Shown: positions 7,994 through 16,654 of the stretch, piece after piece | How the letters are laid out: each line of letters starts with the position of its first letter | How positions within the stretch are numbered: the first letter of the stretch is position 1 | Assembly: GCA_900113995.1 (NCBI GenBank) | Contig: FORK01000002.1 | Span: forward strand, 19,403-83,402 | DNA: 64,000 nt | From: Ruminococcaceae bacterium D5 | GTDB lineage: Bacteria; Bacillota; Clostridia; Oscillospirales; Ruminococcaceae | Direction of reading: 5' to 3' | Program-made: the position numbers and the translations under genes | Notes under the pieces: generated by a model | The model's input: the letters and a program-made list of their open reading frames with translations, nothing else | Database searches by the model: none | Told to the model about the DNA's origin: nothing

Positions 7994-8347
7994 ATGGCTC
8001 GTGTTAAGGGCGCTATGATGACCAGAAAGCGCAGAAAGAAAGTATTGAAGCTCGCCAAGGGCTATTTTGGAGCGAAGAGCAGACTGTTCCGCGTCGCCAA
8101 GGAAGCGGTCATGAAGTCCGGCCAGTATGCTTATATCGGCAGAAAGCAGAAGAAAAGAAACTTCCGTCAGCTGTGGATCACCCGCATCTCCGCCGGCTGC
8201 CGTGCCAACGGCGTGAATTACTCCACCTTCATGAACGGCCTGAAGAAGGCGGGCGTTGAGCTCAACCGCAAGATGCTCTCCGAGATCGCCATTGCCGATC
8301 CTGCGGCGTTTACCGCGCTGGTCGAGCGCGCCAAGGCTGCTCTCTAA
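7994..8347 (+). CDS. rplT: Ribosomal protein bL20
   Basis: A 117-residue protein with the signatures [29 protein letters not shown] and the C-terminal RNA-binding domain ([20 protein letters not shown]). It assembles early on 23S rRNA and is the likely repressor acting through the infC leader. It follows rpmI by 48 bases and the operon ends at a hairpin just after its stop. Confidence 0.97.
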   Translation: MARVKGAMMTRKRRKKVLKLAKGYFGAKSRLFRVAKEAVMKSGQYAYIGRKQKKRNFRQLWITRISAGCRANGVNYSTFMNGLKKAGVELNRKMLSEIAIADPAAFTALVERAKAAL

Positions 8348-8355
8348 ACCATCAA

Positions 8356-8387
8356 AAACGTCCGGCTGATCTTCAGACCGGACGTTT
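8356..8387 (+). terminator. Hairpin at the end of the infC operon
   Basis: AAACGTCCGG-CTGA pairs with TCAG-(A)-CCGGACGTTT, a 14-base stem with one bulged base. The T tract is short. Confidence 0.65.
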
Positions 8388-8422
8388 GTGCTAATCGGAT
8401 ATCGGCCAAAAGCGGAGGAACC

Positions 8423-9235
8423 ATGCGGCAGATTACCTCAAAAGATAACCCGAAAATCAAGGAATATGTCCGGCTCTGCGGCTCCAGAAAGAGCCGGACA
8501 GAGAGCGAATGCTTCGTGCTTGAGGGAATGCGGCTGGTCTGTGACGCGCATAAGAGCGGCGTGCGGATCGGCCTGCTTCTCGTGACGGAAGAAGGGATGA
8601 CCCGCCTTGGGGAGCGATTTGCGGCGCTGTCGGACGCGGCCGGAGAGACAGTTCTGATCGACCGCAGGATGGCGGGACAGATCGCGCAGACCGAGACGCC
8701 GCAGGGGGTCTTTGCGGTCTGCGAAGGGGCGCTTTGGCGCGGGGAACCCTCCTCCCCGCCCGCGCTGGGGCAGGGCGCGCTGCTGCTCTGCTCTCTGCAG
8801 GACCCGGGCAACGTCGGCACCATCATCCGTTCAGCCGAGGCCTTCGGCCTGTCGGCGGTGCTGATGAGCGCGGACTGTCCCGACCCCGCCTCCCCCAAGG
8901 TTCTGCGGGCCTCGATGGGGGCGGCGATGCGGCTTCCGCTTTACCGCTGCCCCGACCCCGCCGAAACGGTCAGGAGGCTGCGCGGGGCAAAGATTCCGGT
9001 CTTTGCCGCCGCACTGGGCGAACGGAGCGTCCCGGTCGGAGAGGTTTCTCTGCAAGGCGCAGTGGTTGCTGTCGGCAACGAGGGCGCCGGGCTTTCGGAG
9101 GAATTCTGCGCCCTCTGTGACAGGCGTGTGATTCTGCCGATCGCACCGGGAAGCGAATCTCTGAACGCCGCGATGGCGGCTTCCATCTTTGCGTGGGAGC
9201 TTTCCCGCGCCGCGAGAGGGGAGGAGAACCGGTGA
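8423..9235 (+). CDS. TrmH/SpoU-family RNA 2'-O-methyltransferase
   Basis: A 270-residue protein with an N-terminal RNA-substrate-binding part (LEGMRLVCDA--SG) and a C-terminal knotted SpoU domain with the motifs LQDPGNVGTIIRSAEAFG, VGNEGAGLS and LPIAPGSESLNAAMAASI. These are the three SAM-binding motifs of the family. Members methylate ribose in tRNA or rRNA; the exact target here is unknown (YsgA-like). ATG 8423 follows a GGAGG site. The stop overlaps the GTG start of dprA (GTGA), implying translational coupling. Confidence 0.9.
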   Translation: MRQITSKDNPKIKEYVRLCGSRKSRTESECFVLEGMRLVCDAHKSGVRIGLLLVTEEGMTRLGERFAALSDAAGETVLIDRRMAGQIAQTETPQGVFAVCEGALWRGEPSSPPALGQGALLLCSLQDPGNVGTIIRSAEAFGLSAVLMSADCPDPASPKVLRASMGAAMRLPLYRCPDPAETVRRLRGAKIPVFAAALGERSVPVGEVSLQGAVVAVGNEGAGLSEEFCALCDRRVILPIAPGSESLNAAMAASIFAWELSRAARGEENR

Positions 9236-10479
9236 ATTCGCGTCATCAAAGGGATCAGGCCGCCCGATGGATGCTGCTTCAGCAGCTCTTCGGGATCGGA
9301 ACCCACCGTGCGCACCTGATCTGCGAGCGGTACGGGGATGCCGCGGAGGTCTTTTCGCTCACCCGCGGGCGGCTGGAAGCGGATGCGTTTTTCTCCCCGG
9401 AGGAACGCGGGCGGCTCCTTTCTCCCGATTTTTCTCAGGCGGAGGCGGAAGTGCTGCTGGCCGAACGCTTCGGCGCGGTGCTGCTGACTCCCGACTCCCC
9501 GGAATATCCCGAGAGTCTGCGCAATATCCATTCGATGCCGATGGTTCTTTATGCAGTGGGAGATCTTTCTCTCTTAAACGGGCATTATCCCATCGCCATG
9601 GTCGGCAGCCGCAGTCCAAATGAATACGGACGGGCCGCGGCGAAGAAACTAGCCGGTGAGGTTGCCGCGCTCGGCGGGGTGGTGGTCAGCGGGCTGGCCA
9701 TCGGCACCGACGCCCTCTGCCATACGGCCGCGCTCGAAGCAAACGGGAAAACGATTGCTTTTTTGGCGGCGGGACTCGATTTCGATTATCCCCGCACGAA
9801 CCGCATGCTGCGGAAATTGATTGAGCGGTTCGGGCTGGTGCTCACCGAATATCCCTTCGGTTCTCCGGCGCTTGGAGCGCATTTTCCGGTGCGCAACCGC
9901 CTGATCGCGGGCCTTTCGATGGCGACGGTGGTGATTCAGTGCCGGGTACACAGCGGAACCATGCTCACTGCCGGTCACGCGCTGAGTCAGGGGCGCGATC
10001 TCTTTGCGGTGCCGGACAGCATCTTTTCCGCGATGGACGGCGCCAACAGCCTGCTGGCGCAGGGCGCGGAGCCCGCGCTTTCCGGTGAGCAGATTCTGCT
10101 GCGCTATCCCGAGATTTACGGCTACCCGCTCGAAGCGCCGAATCCCCCCGCTTCGTCCCCGGCACCGCCCGCCACGCAGAAAGCCGCCTCCGCCTCCCGG
10201 CGGGAAGAGGCGGTGCCCGCGCCCGGGCAGTCCGCCACGCAGAAAGCTGCCTCCGCCTCCCGGCGGGAAGAGGCGGTGCCCGTGCCGCCCGCGTATCTTT
10301 CGGGCGAACAGGCAAAGGTGTATGCCGCCCTTGCCGCAGGGTCCCAACCGGTCGACCTGCTCTGTGAGCGATGCGAGCTGGCGGCGGGAGCTCTCCTTGC
10401 GATTCTGACCCAGCTCGAGCTGTTCGGGCTGGTCCGTTTACTCCCCGGCCGTATGGTGGAAATCGTCCGGCGGTCATGA
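9232..10479 (+). CDS. dprA: DprA/Smf DNA-processing protein
   Basis: A 415-residue protein that loads RecA on incoming single-stranded DNA. The N-terminal SAM-like region is followed by the Rossmann core: IAMVGSRSPNEYGRAAA, VVSGLAIGTDALCHTAALEANGKTIAFLAAGLD, YPRTNRMLRKLI, then FPVRNRLIAGLS and SGTMLTAGHAL-QGRDLFAVP. A C-terminal winged helix (from about residue 360) follows a Pro/Ala-rich linker with a tandem duplication. The start is GTG 9232 (GGAGGAG upstream), overlapping the previous stop. Gene order dprA-topA-trmFO is common in Firmicutes. The protein suggests natural competence or a general role in recombination. Confidence 0.95.
   Translation: MNSRHQRDQAARWMLLQQLFGIGTHRAHLICERYGDAAEVFSLTRGRLEADAFFSPEERGRLLSPDFSQAEAEVLLAERFGAVLLTPDSPEYPESLRNIHSMPMVLYAVGDLSLLNGHYPIAMVGSRSPNEYGRAAAKKLAGEVAALGGVVVSGLAIGTDALCHTAALEANGKTIAFLAAGLDFDYPRTNRMLRKLIERFGLVLTEYPFGSPALGAHFPVRNRLIAGLSMATVVIQCRVHSGTMLTAGHALSQGRDLFAVPDSIFSAMDGANSLLAQGAEPALSGEQILLRYPEIYGYPLEAPNPPASSPAPPATQKAASASRREEAVPAPGQSATQKAASASRREEAVPVPPAYLSGEQAKVYAALAAGSQPVDLLCERCELAAGALLAILTQLELFGLVRLLPGRMVEIVRRS
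10171..10282 (+). repeat. In-frame 63-base tandem repeat in the dprA linker
   Basis: Units begin at 10171 and 10234; the first 49 bases of each are identical apart from one C/T change. They encode ATQKAASASRREEAVP twice. The near identity shows a recent duplication in the linker between the Rossmann core and the winged helix. Confidence 0.9.
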
Positions 10480-10512
10480 TATTTTTTGGAAAGTTGAACA
10501 GGTGAATTGCTT

Positions 10513-12618
10513 ATGTCGAAACTAGTCATCGTGGAGTCCCCCGCCAAGGCGAAGACCATCCAGAAGTATCTGGGGAAGAATTATTCGGTCATCGCCTCGA
10601 TGGGGCATATCCGCGACCTGCCCAAGTCGAAGTTCGGCGTGGACGTCGAACACGGCTTTGTTCCCCAATATCAGGAGATCAAGGGGAAAGAGGAGCTGAT
10701 TTCCGAGCTAAAGTCGGCGGCCAGGAAGGCTGACACCGTCTACCTCGCGACCGACCCGGACCGCGAGGGAGAAGCGATTTCCTGGCATCTGGCCCAGATG
10801 CTCGGCCTCGCTCTGGATCAGCCCAACCGCGTGACCTTCAACGAGATCACCAAGAGCGGAATCAAGAGCGGAATGGACACCCCGCGTGCGATTGACCTTG
10901 ATCTCGTCAATGCCCAGCAGACCCGCCGCCTTTTTGACCGGATTGTGGGATACAAACTCTCTCCCTTTCTTTGGAAGAAGGTGCGCCGGGGCCTTTCCGC
11001 CGGACGGGTGCAGTCGGTTGCCGTGCGGCTGATTGTCGACCGGGAGGAGCAGATCAGAGCGTTTGTCCCGGAGGAATACTGGACGGTTGACGCCAAGCTT
11101 CAGACCGGATCTCCCAAAAAGGTCTTTGATGTGCGTCTTGCCCTGAAAAACGGAGAAAAAATCGACCTCAGGAACAAGGCACAGGCGGACGAGGTGCTGG
11201 AATCGGTTCGCGGGACAGAATGGACTGTGGCGAATGTCAAGAAGAGCATCCGCCGCCGTTCTCCCGCGCCGCCCTTTATCACCTCCACCCTCCAGCAGGA
11301 AGCCTCGCGCAAGCTCGGCTTTCAGGCGCGGCGGACGATGAAGATCGCCCAGGAGCTTTATGAGGGTATCGAGCTTGAAGGACAAGGCGCAGTCGGTCTG
11401 ATCACCTACATGAGAACCGACTCGCTGCGCATTTCGGATGAGGCCGCCGCCGAGGCGGAGGAACTGATCCGTTCGAACTATTCGAAGGACTACCTTCCCC
11501 CGTCCCGCCGGGTTTATAAATCCCGCTCGGGCGCGCAGGACGCCCATGAGGCGATCCGGCCCACCATGCCCAGGCTCACTCCCGAGGAGGCGAGGGGCAG
11601 CCTGACCGCCGAGCAGTATAAGCTCTATAAGCTGATCTGGTCGCGGTTCATCGCCAGTCAGATGGCCAATGCCCTGCTCGACACGATGTCGGTCGATATC
11701 TCTGCCGGAGGATATACCTTCCGCGCGTCGGGCTACCACGTCAAGTTTGACGGCTTCACCGTCCTCTATGAGGAAAGCCGGGATGAGGAGGGGGAGAAAT
11801 CCACCGCCCTGCCGCCGCTTGAGGCCGGACAGAAGCTTGATCTCGCCAAGGTTGAGGGCAACCAGCACTTTACCCAGCCGCCCGCCCGTTACACCGAGGC
11901 TTCGTTGATCAAATCGCTTGAGGAAAATGGCATCGGACGTCCGTCAACCTATGCGCCGACCATTTCGACCATTCTCGACCGCGGCTATGTCGAGCGGAAT
12001 CAGAAGCAGCTGGTTCCCACCCCTTTGGGAGAGACGGTCAACAAGCTGCTCAAGGACCAGTTCAAGAAGATTGTCGATGTAAAATTCACCGCCGGAATGG
12101 AGCACGAGCTCGATCAGGTCGAGGCGGGGCAGACCAATTGGGTCCAGATGGTCGGCAGCTTCTACGACGATTTTATGAAGGCCCTCGAAACAGCCGAAAA
12201 GGAAATGGAGGGGGTCCGGGTCAAGGTTCCCGACGAGGAGACCGATATTGTCTGCGAGCTCTGCGGACGCAAGATGGTGATTAAGTCCGGCCGCTTTGGA
12301 AAGTTTCTGGCCTGCCCCGGTTACCCCGAATGCAAAAACACCAAGAAGATTGTGCAGGAGACCGGCGGTATCTGCCCGGTCTGCGGCGGCAAGGTGGTCA
12401 CGAAAAAATCCAAGAAGGGGCGCAGCTTCTACGGCTGCGACCACTATCCCAACTGCACCTTCGTGACATGGGATAAGCCGCTGACCGAGATCTGCCCCAA
12501 GTGCGGCTCTACCCTTTTTAAGAAGGCGGGACGCTCAGGCGTCATCCATTGCCTGAAGGAAGGCTGCGGCTATGAGCGGGCCGCGGAGCCAAAAAATCAG
12601 AAGGAAGACGGGGAATGA
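10513..12618 (+). CDS. topA: DNA topoisomerase I
   Basis: A 701-residue type IA topoisomerase that relaxes negative supercoils. The Toprim domain opens LVIVESPAKAKTIQKYLG and holds ATDPDREGEAISWHL. The catalytic Tyr is in GLITYMRTDSLRIS near residue 300. The C-terminus carries three four-Cys zinc ribbons (CELCGRK--CPGYPEC, CPVCGGK--CDHYPNC, CPKCG--CLKEGC). ATG 10513 is 7 bases after AGGTGA; the upstream TTG at 10507 is too close. The stop overlaps the trmFO start (ATGA). Confidence 0.97.
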   Translation: MSKLVIVESPAKAKTIQKYLGKNYSVIASMGHIRDLPKSKFGVDVEHGFVPQYQEIKGKEELISELKSAARKADTVYLATDPDREGEAISWHLAQMLGLALDQPNRVTFNEITKSGIKSGMDTPRAIDLDLVNAQQTRRLFDRIVGYKLSPFLWKKVRRGLSAGRVQSVAVRLIVDREEQIRAFVPEEYWTVDAKLQTGSPKKVFDVRLALKNGEKIDLRNKAQADEVLESVRGTEWTVANVKKSIRRRSPAPPFITSTLQQEASRKLGFQARRTMKIAQELYEGIELEGQGAVGLITYMRTDSLRISDEAAAEAEELIRSNYSKDYLPPSRRVYKSRSGAQDAHEAIRPTMPRLTPEEARGSLTAEQYKLYKLIWSRFIASQMANALLDTMSVDISAGGYTFRASGYHVKFDGFTVLYEESRDEEGEKSTALPPLEAGQKLDLAKVEGNQHFTQPPARYTEASLIKSLEENGIGRPSTYAPTISTILDRGYVERNQKQLVPTPLGETVNKLLKDQFKKIVDVKFTAGMEHELDQVEAGQTNWVQMVGSFYDDFMKALETAEKEMEGVRVKVPDEETDIVCELCGRKMVIKSGRFGKFLACPGYPECKNTKKIVQETGGICPVCGGKVVTKKSKKGRSFYGCDHYPNCTFVTWDKPLTEICPKCGSTLFKKAGRSGVIHCLKEGCGYERAAEPKNQKEDGE

Positions 12619-13937
12619 GAGCGGCGGTGATCGGCGCCGGCCTTGCCGGATGCGAGGCCGCGTGGGCGCTGGCCGAACGGGGCGTTTCGGTCACGCTGCA
12701 TGAAATGAAGCCGCAGAAATATTCCCCGGCGCACAAAAAGCCCGGATTTGCAGAGCTGGTCTGCTCCAATTCGCTCAAGGCGGACCGTCTCGGCTCGGCG
12801 GCGGGCCTTTTGAAAGCGGAGATGGAGGCGATGGGCTCGCTGATCATCCGTATCGCACGGGAATGCGCCGTTCCGGCGGGCGGGGCGCTCGCCGTCGATC
12901 GGGACGAATTTTCCGAACGGATTACCAAGGCGGTCCTCGCGCACCCCGGGATTACAGTGGAATATGGCGAGTGTGTCGAAATCCCCGCCGAGGGGCCGGT
13001 CGTTGTCGCCACCGGGCCGCTGACCTCCGACGCGCTCTGCGCCGAGATCACCCGGCTGACCGGGACCGAGCGCCTGAGTTTTTATGACGCCGCCGCGCCG
13101 ATCGTCACCTTCGAGTCGGTGGACATGCAGAAGGCCTTCTTCGCCGCCCGTTACGGCCGCGGGGAGGACGACTATATCAACTGTCCGATGAACCGGGAGC
13201 AGTATGAGGCGTTTCACGAGGCGCTGGCCGGCGCCGAGCGTGTTCCGCTGCACGACTTTGAGAAGCTCACCGTCTATGAGGGGTGTATGCCGGTCGAGGT
13301 GCTGGCTGCCAGAGGGAAGGACGCGATCCGCTACGGCCCCTTAAAGCCGGTTGGCCTCACCGACCCGGCCACCGGACGCCGCCCCTGGGCGGTGGTGCAG
13401 CTTCGGGCCGAAAACCGCGAGGGGACCCTTTATAACCTTGTGGGATTCCAGACCAATCTCAGGTTTGGGGAACAGAAGCGGGTCTTTTCGATGATTCCGG
13501 GGCTGGAACATGCCATCTTTGCCCGCTATGGGGTGATGCACCGCAACACCTTCCTCGATTCGCCGCGGCTTCTCGATGAGAGGATGCGTCTGCGCGCCCT
13601 GCCGCGCGTCCGCTTTTCCGGGCAGATCACCGGGGTGGAGGGCTACATTGAATCGGCGATGAGCGGCATCTACGCCGGAATTGACCTCGCCCGTGAGCTG
13701 AAGGGAGAGGCTCCGCTTGTTCTGCCGCCCGTCACCATGAGCGGCGCGCTGCTGCGGTATGTCTGTGATTCCAGCGTCAGAGACTTTCAGCCGATGGGCT
13801 GCAATATGGGGATTCTGCCCCCGCTGGAGGAGAAAATCCGCGATAAGCAGGCGCGTTATCTGGCGCTTGCCGAGCGTTCCATGAAGGCGATGGAGGCGCT
13901 GCCGCTTTCACCCATTTTAGATCCGGGAGGGAACTGA
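12615..13937 (+). CDS. trmFO: TrmFO, folate/FAD-dependent tRNA (uracil-54-C5) methyltransferase
   Basis: A 440-residue flavoprotein that makes ribothymidine at tRNA position 54 using methylenetetrahydrofolate. It begins with the FAD-binding motif VIGAGLAGCEAAWALAERG, followed by the family markers FAELVCSNSLK and FYDAAAPIV, then YGPLKPVGL and the C-terminal QPMGCNMGILPP. Its ATG overlaps the topA stop, and plsX starts 2 bases after its stop. The topA-trmFO pairing is typical of Firmicutes. Confidence 0.96.
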   Translation: MRAAVIGAGLAGCEAAWALAERGVSVTLHEMKPQKYSPAHKKPGFAELVCSNSLKADRLGSAAGLLKAEMEAMGSLIIRIARECAVPAGGALAVDRDEFSERITKAVLAHPGITVEYGECVEIPAEGPVVVATGPLTSDALCAEITRLTGTERLSFYDAAAPIVTFESVDMQKAFFAARYGRGEDDYINCPMNREQYEAFHEALAGAERVPLHDFEKLTVYEGCMPVEVLAARGKDAIRYGPLKPVGLTDPATGRRPWAVVQLRAENREGTLYNLVGFQTNLRFGEQKRVFSMIPGLEHAIFARYGVMHRNTFLDSPRLLDERMRLRALPRVRFSGQITGVEGYIESAMSGIYAGIDLARELKGEAPLVLPPVTMSGALLRYVCDSSVRDFQPMGCNMGILPPLEEKIRDKQARYLALAERSMKAMEALPLSPILDPGGN

Positions 13938-13938
13938 T

Positions 13939-14958
13939 ATGAGAATTATTATCGATGGCATGGGCGGAGATTTCGCCCCTCTCGAGCCGCTGCGCGGCGC
14001 CGCGGAAGCGGTGCGCGAGCTGGGGGTGGAGATGATCGTAACCGGCGGCGAGGCAAAGCTCCGCGCCTGCGCCGGGGAAAACGGAATCCCGCTCGACGGT
14101 ATCACCTTTGTTGACGCACCCCGCGTGATCCCGATGGAGGCGGAGCCGACCAGCCTGCTCAAGGAGTACTCCGACTGCTCAATGGCAGTGGGGATGAAGA
14201 TGGTTGCCGACGGGGAAGGGGACGCTTTCGTTTCGGCAGGCTCGACCGGCGCGCTGCTGGTGGGGGCGACCTTCCTTGTCAAGCGGATCAAGGGGGTCAA
14301 GCGTCCGGCGATCGGGACGATGATTCCGGCGCAGGGGGGGCGGTTTTACCTGCTCTGCGACGCGGGCGCGAATCATGACTGCCGCCCCGAGATGCTGACC
14401 CAGTTTGCGGTGATGGGTTCGGCCTACTATGAGAAGATCATCGGAACCGAGCGCCCCCGGGTTGGGCTCATCAACATCGGCGCGGAGGAGACCAAGGGCA
14501 CCGAGCTGCAGGTAGCGGCGCTGCCGCTGCTGAAAAATTTGCCGGGCATTCATTTTATCGGCAATGTGGAGGCGCGCGACCTGCCGCTTGGAGGCTGTGA
14601 CGTGGCGGTCTGCGACGGCTTTACCGGCAATATTGTCCTCAAGCTGACCGAAGGAATGGGCAAGTTTATCGGCGGTGCGGTAAAAGAGGTCCTGATGCAT
14701 AATCTCAAGACCAAGCTGGGCGCGCTTCTGATTGCCAGCGAGTTCGGCGCGTTCAAAAAGACCCTTGATTATAAGGAAACCGGCGGCGCGCCGATTCTTG
14801 GGGTGACGCGTCCGGTCATCAAGGCGCATGGCAGCTCGGATGCCAGAGCCTTTAAGAATGCGATCCGTCAGGCGAAATCCTGCGTCGAGCGGGATGTCTC
14901 CGGCGCAATCGAAGCGGGGGTCGCGCGGCAGAAGGCCGCCGCCCGGGAGAATGTATAA
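13939..14958 (+). CDS. plsX: Phosphate acyltransferase PlsX
   Basis: A 339-residue peripheral membrane enzyme that converts acyl-ACP and phosphate to acyl-phosphate, the first step of phospholipid synthesis in Firmicutes. Signatures: IDGMGGDFAPL, FVSAGSTGALL, LCDAGANHDCRPEML, INIGAEETKGTEL and CDGFTGNIVLKLTEG. ATG 13939 follows GGAGG. The stop overlaps the rnc start (TAATG). No fabD/fabG/acpP genes accompany it, unlike the classical fap operon. Confidence 0.96.
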   Translation: MRIIIDGMGGDFAPLEPLRGAAEAVRELGVEMIVTGGEAKLRACAGENGIPLDGITFVDAPRVIPMEAEPTSLLKEYSDCSMAVGMKMVADGEGDAFVSAGSTGALLVGATFLVKRIKGVKRPAIGTMIPAQGGRFYLLCDAGANHDCRPEMLTQFAVMGSAYYEKIIGTERPRVGLINIGAEETKGTELQVAALPLLKNLPGIHFIGNVEARDLPLGGCDVAVCDGFTGNIVLKLTEGMGKFIGGAVKEVLMHNLKTKLGALLIASEFGAFKKTLDYKETGGAPILGVTRPVIKAHGSSDARAFKNAIRQAKSCVERDVSGAIEAGVARQKAAARENV

Positions 14959-15635
14959 TGGAAGATCTGGAAAAAGTCATCGGCTACCGTTTTCAGGACA
15001 AAAAATACCTTGATATCGCGCTGACCCACTCCTCCTACGCCAATGAGGCCAAGAATGCTGGCCCGAACAACGAACGGCAGGAATTTTTGGGGGATGCGGT
15101 CCTTTCGTTGATTGTGGCCGACTATATTTTCCGCCACCGCAAGGTGCCGGAGGGTGAACTGACTAAAATCCGCGCCTCGCTCGTCTGCGAGTCGGCGCTT
15201 GCGGGCTTTGCACGCCAGATCCGGCTGGGGCAGCATCTCAAGCTTGGCCGCGGCGAGTCGCAGAACGGCGGAAGCGACCGTCCCTCGATCATTTCCGACG
15301 CCTTTGAAGCGCTGATCGCCGCCGTTTACCTGGACGGTGGGATGGAAGCGGCCCGGAATTTCGTCCTGCCCTTTATCGTGGATATCGTTGAGCATGCGAC
15401 CGGCACCGACCTGCACGACTATAAGACCCAGCTTCAGGAGGTCGTACAGAAGAACCCCGAGGAGCGGGTCACCTATGTTCTGGTGGAGGAGAGCGGCCCC
15501 GACCATGACAAGCGCTTCGTAGTGGAGGTGCACCTCAATTCCAATGTCATCGGACGCGGGGAGGGCCGCAGCAAGAAACTCGCCGAGCAGCAGGCGGCCC
15601 GTGAGGCGCTGCAGCTGATGGGAATCGATTCGTGA
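14958..15635 (+). CDS. rnc: Ribonuclease III
   Basis: A 225-residue double-strand-specific endonuclease for rRNA and mRNA processing. The catalytic domain carries the signature NERQEFLGDAVLSLIVADYIF (residues about 35-55) and a second metal-binding segment SDAFEALIAAVYLDGG. The C-terminal dsRNA-binding domain ends AEQQAAREALQLM. The start overlaps the plsX stop and the stop overlaps the GTG of the next gene, so plsX, rnc and the radical SAM gene are translationally linked. Confidence 0.96.
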   Translation: MEDLEKVIGYRFQDKKYLDIALTHSSYANEAKNAGPNNERQEFLGDAVLSLIVADYIFRHRKVPEGELTKIRASLVCESALAGFARQIRLGQHLKLGRGESQNGGSDRPSIISDAFEALIAAVYLDGGMEAARNFVLPFIVDIVEHATGTDLHDYKTQLQEVVQKNPEERVTYVLVEESGPDHDKRFVVEVHLNSNVIGRGEGRSKKLAEQQAAREALQLMGIDS

Positions 15636-16630
15636 GGCACGGAAATCCTGCCCTCTTTGTCCCGCATCTCGGCTGTCCGCACCGGTGCAGCTTCTGCGAC
15701 CAGCGGGCGATTACCGGCGTACAGCGGCTGCCCGCGCCGGAGGATGTCCGCACGCTCTGCAAAGAGGCGGTACAGGAGAGGGGCCGTTCGCTCGAGCTTG
15801 CCTTTTTCGGCGGCAGCTTCACCTGCATCGACAGGAAATACCTGCTTTCGCTGCTCGAGGCGGCGCAGCCCTTTCTCGGGGCGGGAATTTCGGGCATCCG
15901 GATCTCCACGCGCCCCGACGCGGTGGGCGGGGAGATGCTTTCGCTGCTCAAGACGCGCGGTGTGACCGCCATCGAGCTGGGCGCACAGTCGATGAGCGAC
16001 GCGGTGCTGCAAAAGAACGGCCGGGGACATTCCGCCCGGGATGTGGCGGAGGCGGCTGAACGAGTCCGCGGCTTCGGATTCGAACTTGGGCTGCAGATGA
16101 TGCTGGGGCTTGACGGTGCGGAGGAATCCGATGATTTTGTGACGGCACGGGCGCTGATTGCCTGCCGCCCGGATACCGTCCGCCTCTATCCGGCGCTGGT
16201 GCTGCGCGGCACCGGGCTGGCGGAGCGGATGCAGCGCGGCGAATACCGCCCACTGACCCTGGAGGAGGGGGTACGGCGCACAGCGCGCGTGATGGAGCTG
16301 TTTGGGGAGGCCCCGGACATCCGCATCATCCGCGTGGGGCTGCATCCCTCACGTTCTTTGGAGGAAAAGCTGCTCGCGGGGCCTTACCATCCGGCCTTCC
16401 GCGAACTGTGCGAGGGGGAGCTGATGCTTTTCCGCCTGCTGCGGCAGATCGGGAACAGCGACCTCTCGGGCCGGACGGTGACCGCCGCGATCGCGCCGGG
16501 CGAGCTTTCCCGGATGCTTGGCCAGAAACGGTGCAACGCCGCCGAGATCGAGCGGCGGGGCGCGAGGCTGCGCGTCGTCGAGCAGGCGGGGAGGCCGCCG
16601 CTGTCTCCGCTGCTTCTGTCAATCAAATGA
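15632..16630 (+). CDS. Radical SAM protein (Elp3-like)
   Basis: A 332-residue protein whose Cys motif CPHRCSFC near residue 15 (spacing three then two) binds the radical-SAM iron-sulfur cluster. FFGGSFTCID and IRISTRPD follow, then IELGAQSMSD, as in Elp3/MiaB-like radical SAM enzymes. It lacks a recognisable acetyltransferase domain, so it is not a full Elp3. In many Firmicutes a gene of this type sits between rnc and smc, suggesting an RNA-related role, but the substrate is not known to me. GTG start overlapping the rnc stop. Confidence 0.85.
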   Translation: MRHGNPALFVPHLGCPHRCSFCDQRAITGVQRLPAPEDVRTLCKEAVQERGRSLELAFFGGSFTCIDRKYLLSLLEAAQPFLGAGISGIRISTRPDAVGGEMLSLLKTRGVTAIELGAQSMSDAVLQKNGRGHSARDVAEAAERVRGFGFELGLQMMLGLDGAEESDDFVTARALIACRPDTVRLYPALVLRGTGLAERMQRGEYRPLTLEEGVRRTARVMELFGEAPDIRIIRVGLHPSRSLEEKLLAGPYHPAFRELCEGELMLFRLLRQIGNSDLSGRTVTAAIAPGELSRMLGQKRCNAAEIERRGARLRVVEQAGRPPLSPLLLSIK

Positions 16631-16654
16631 ATCAATTCGAAAGGAGGCGGTTTC

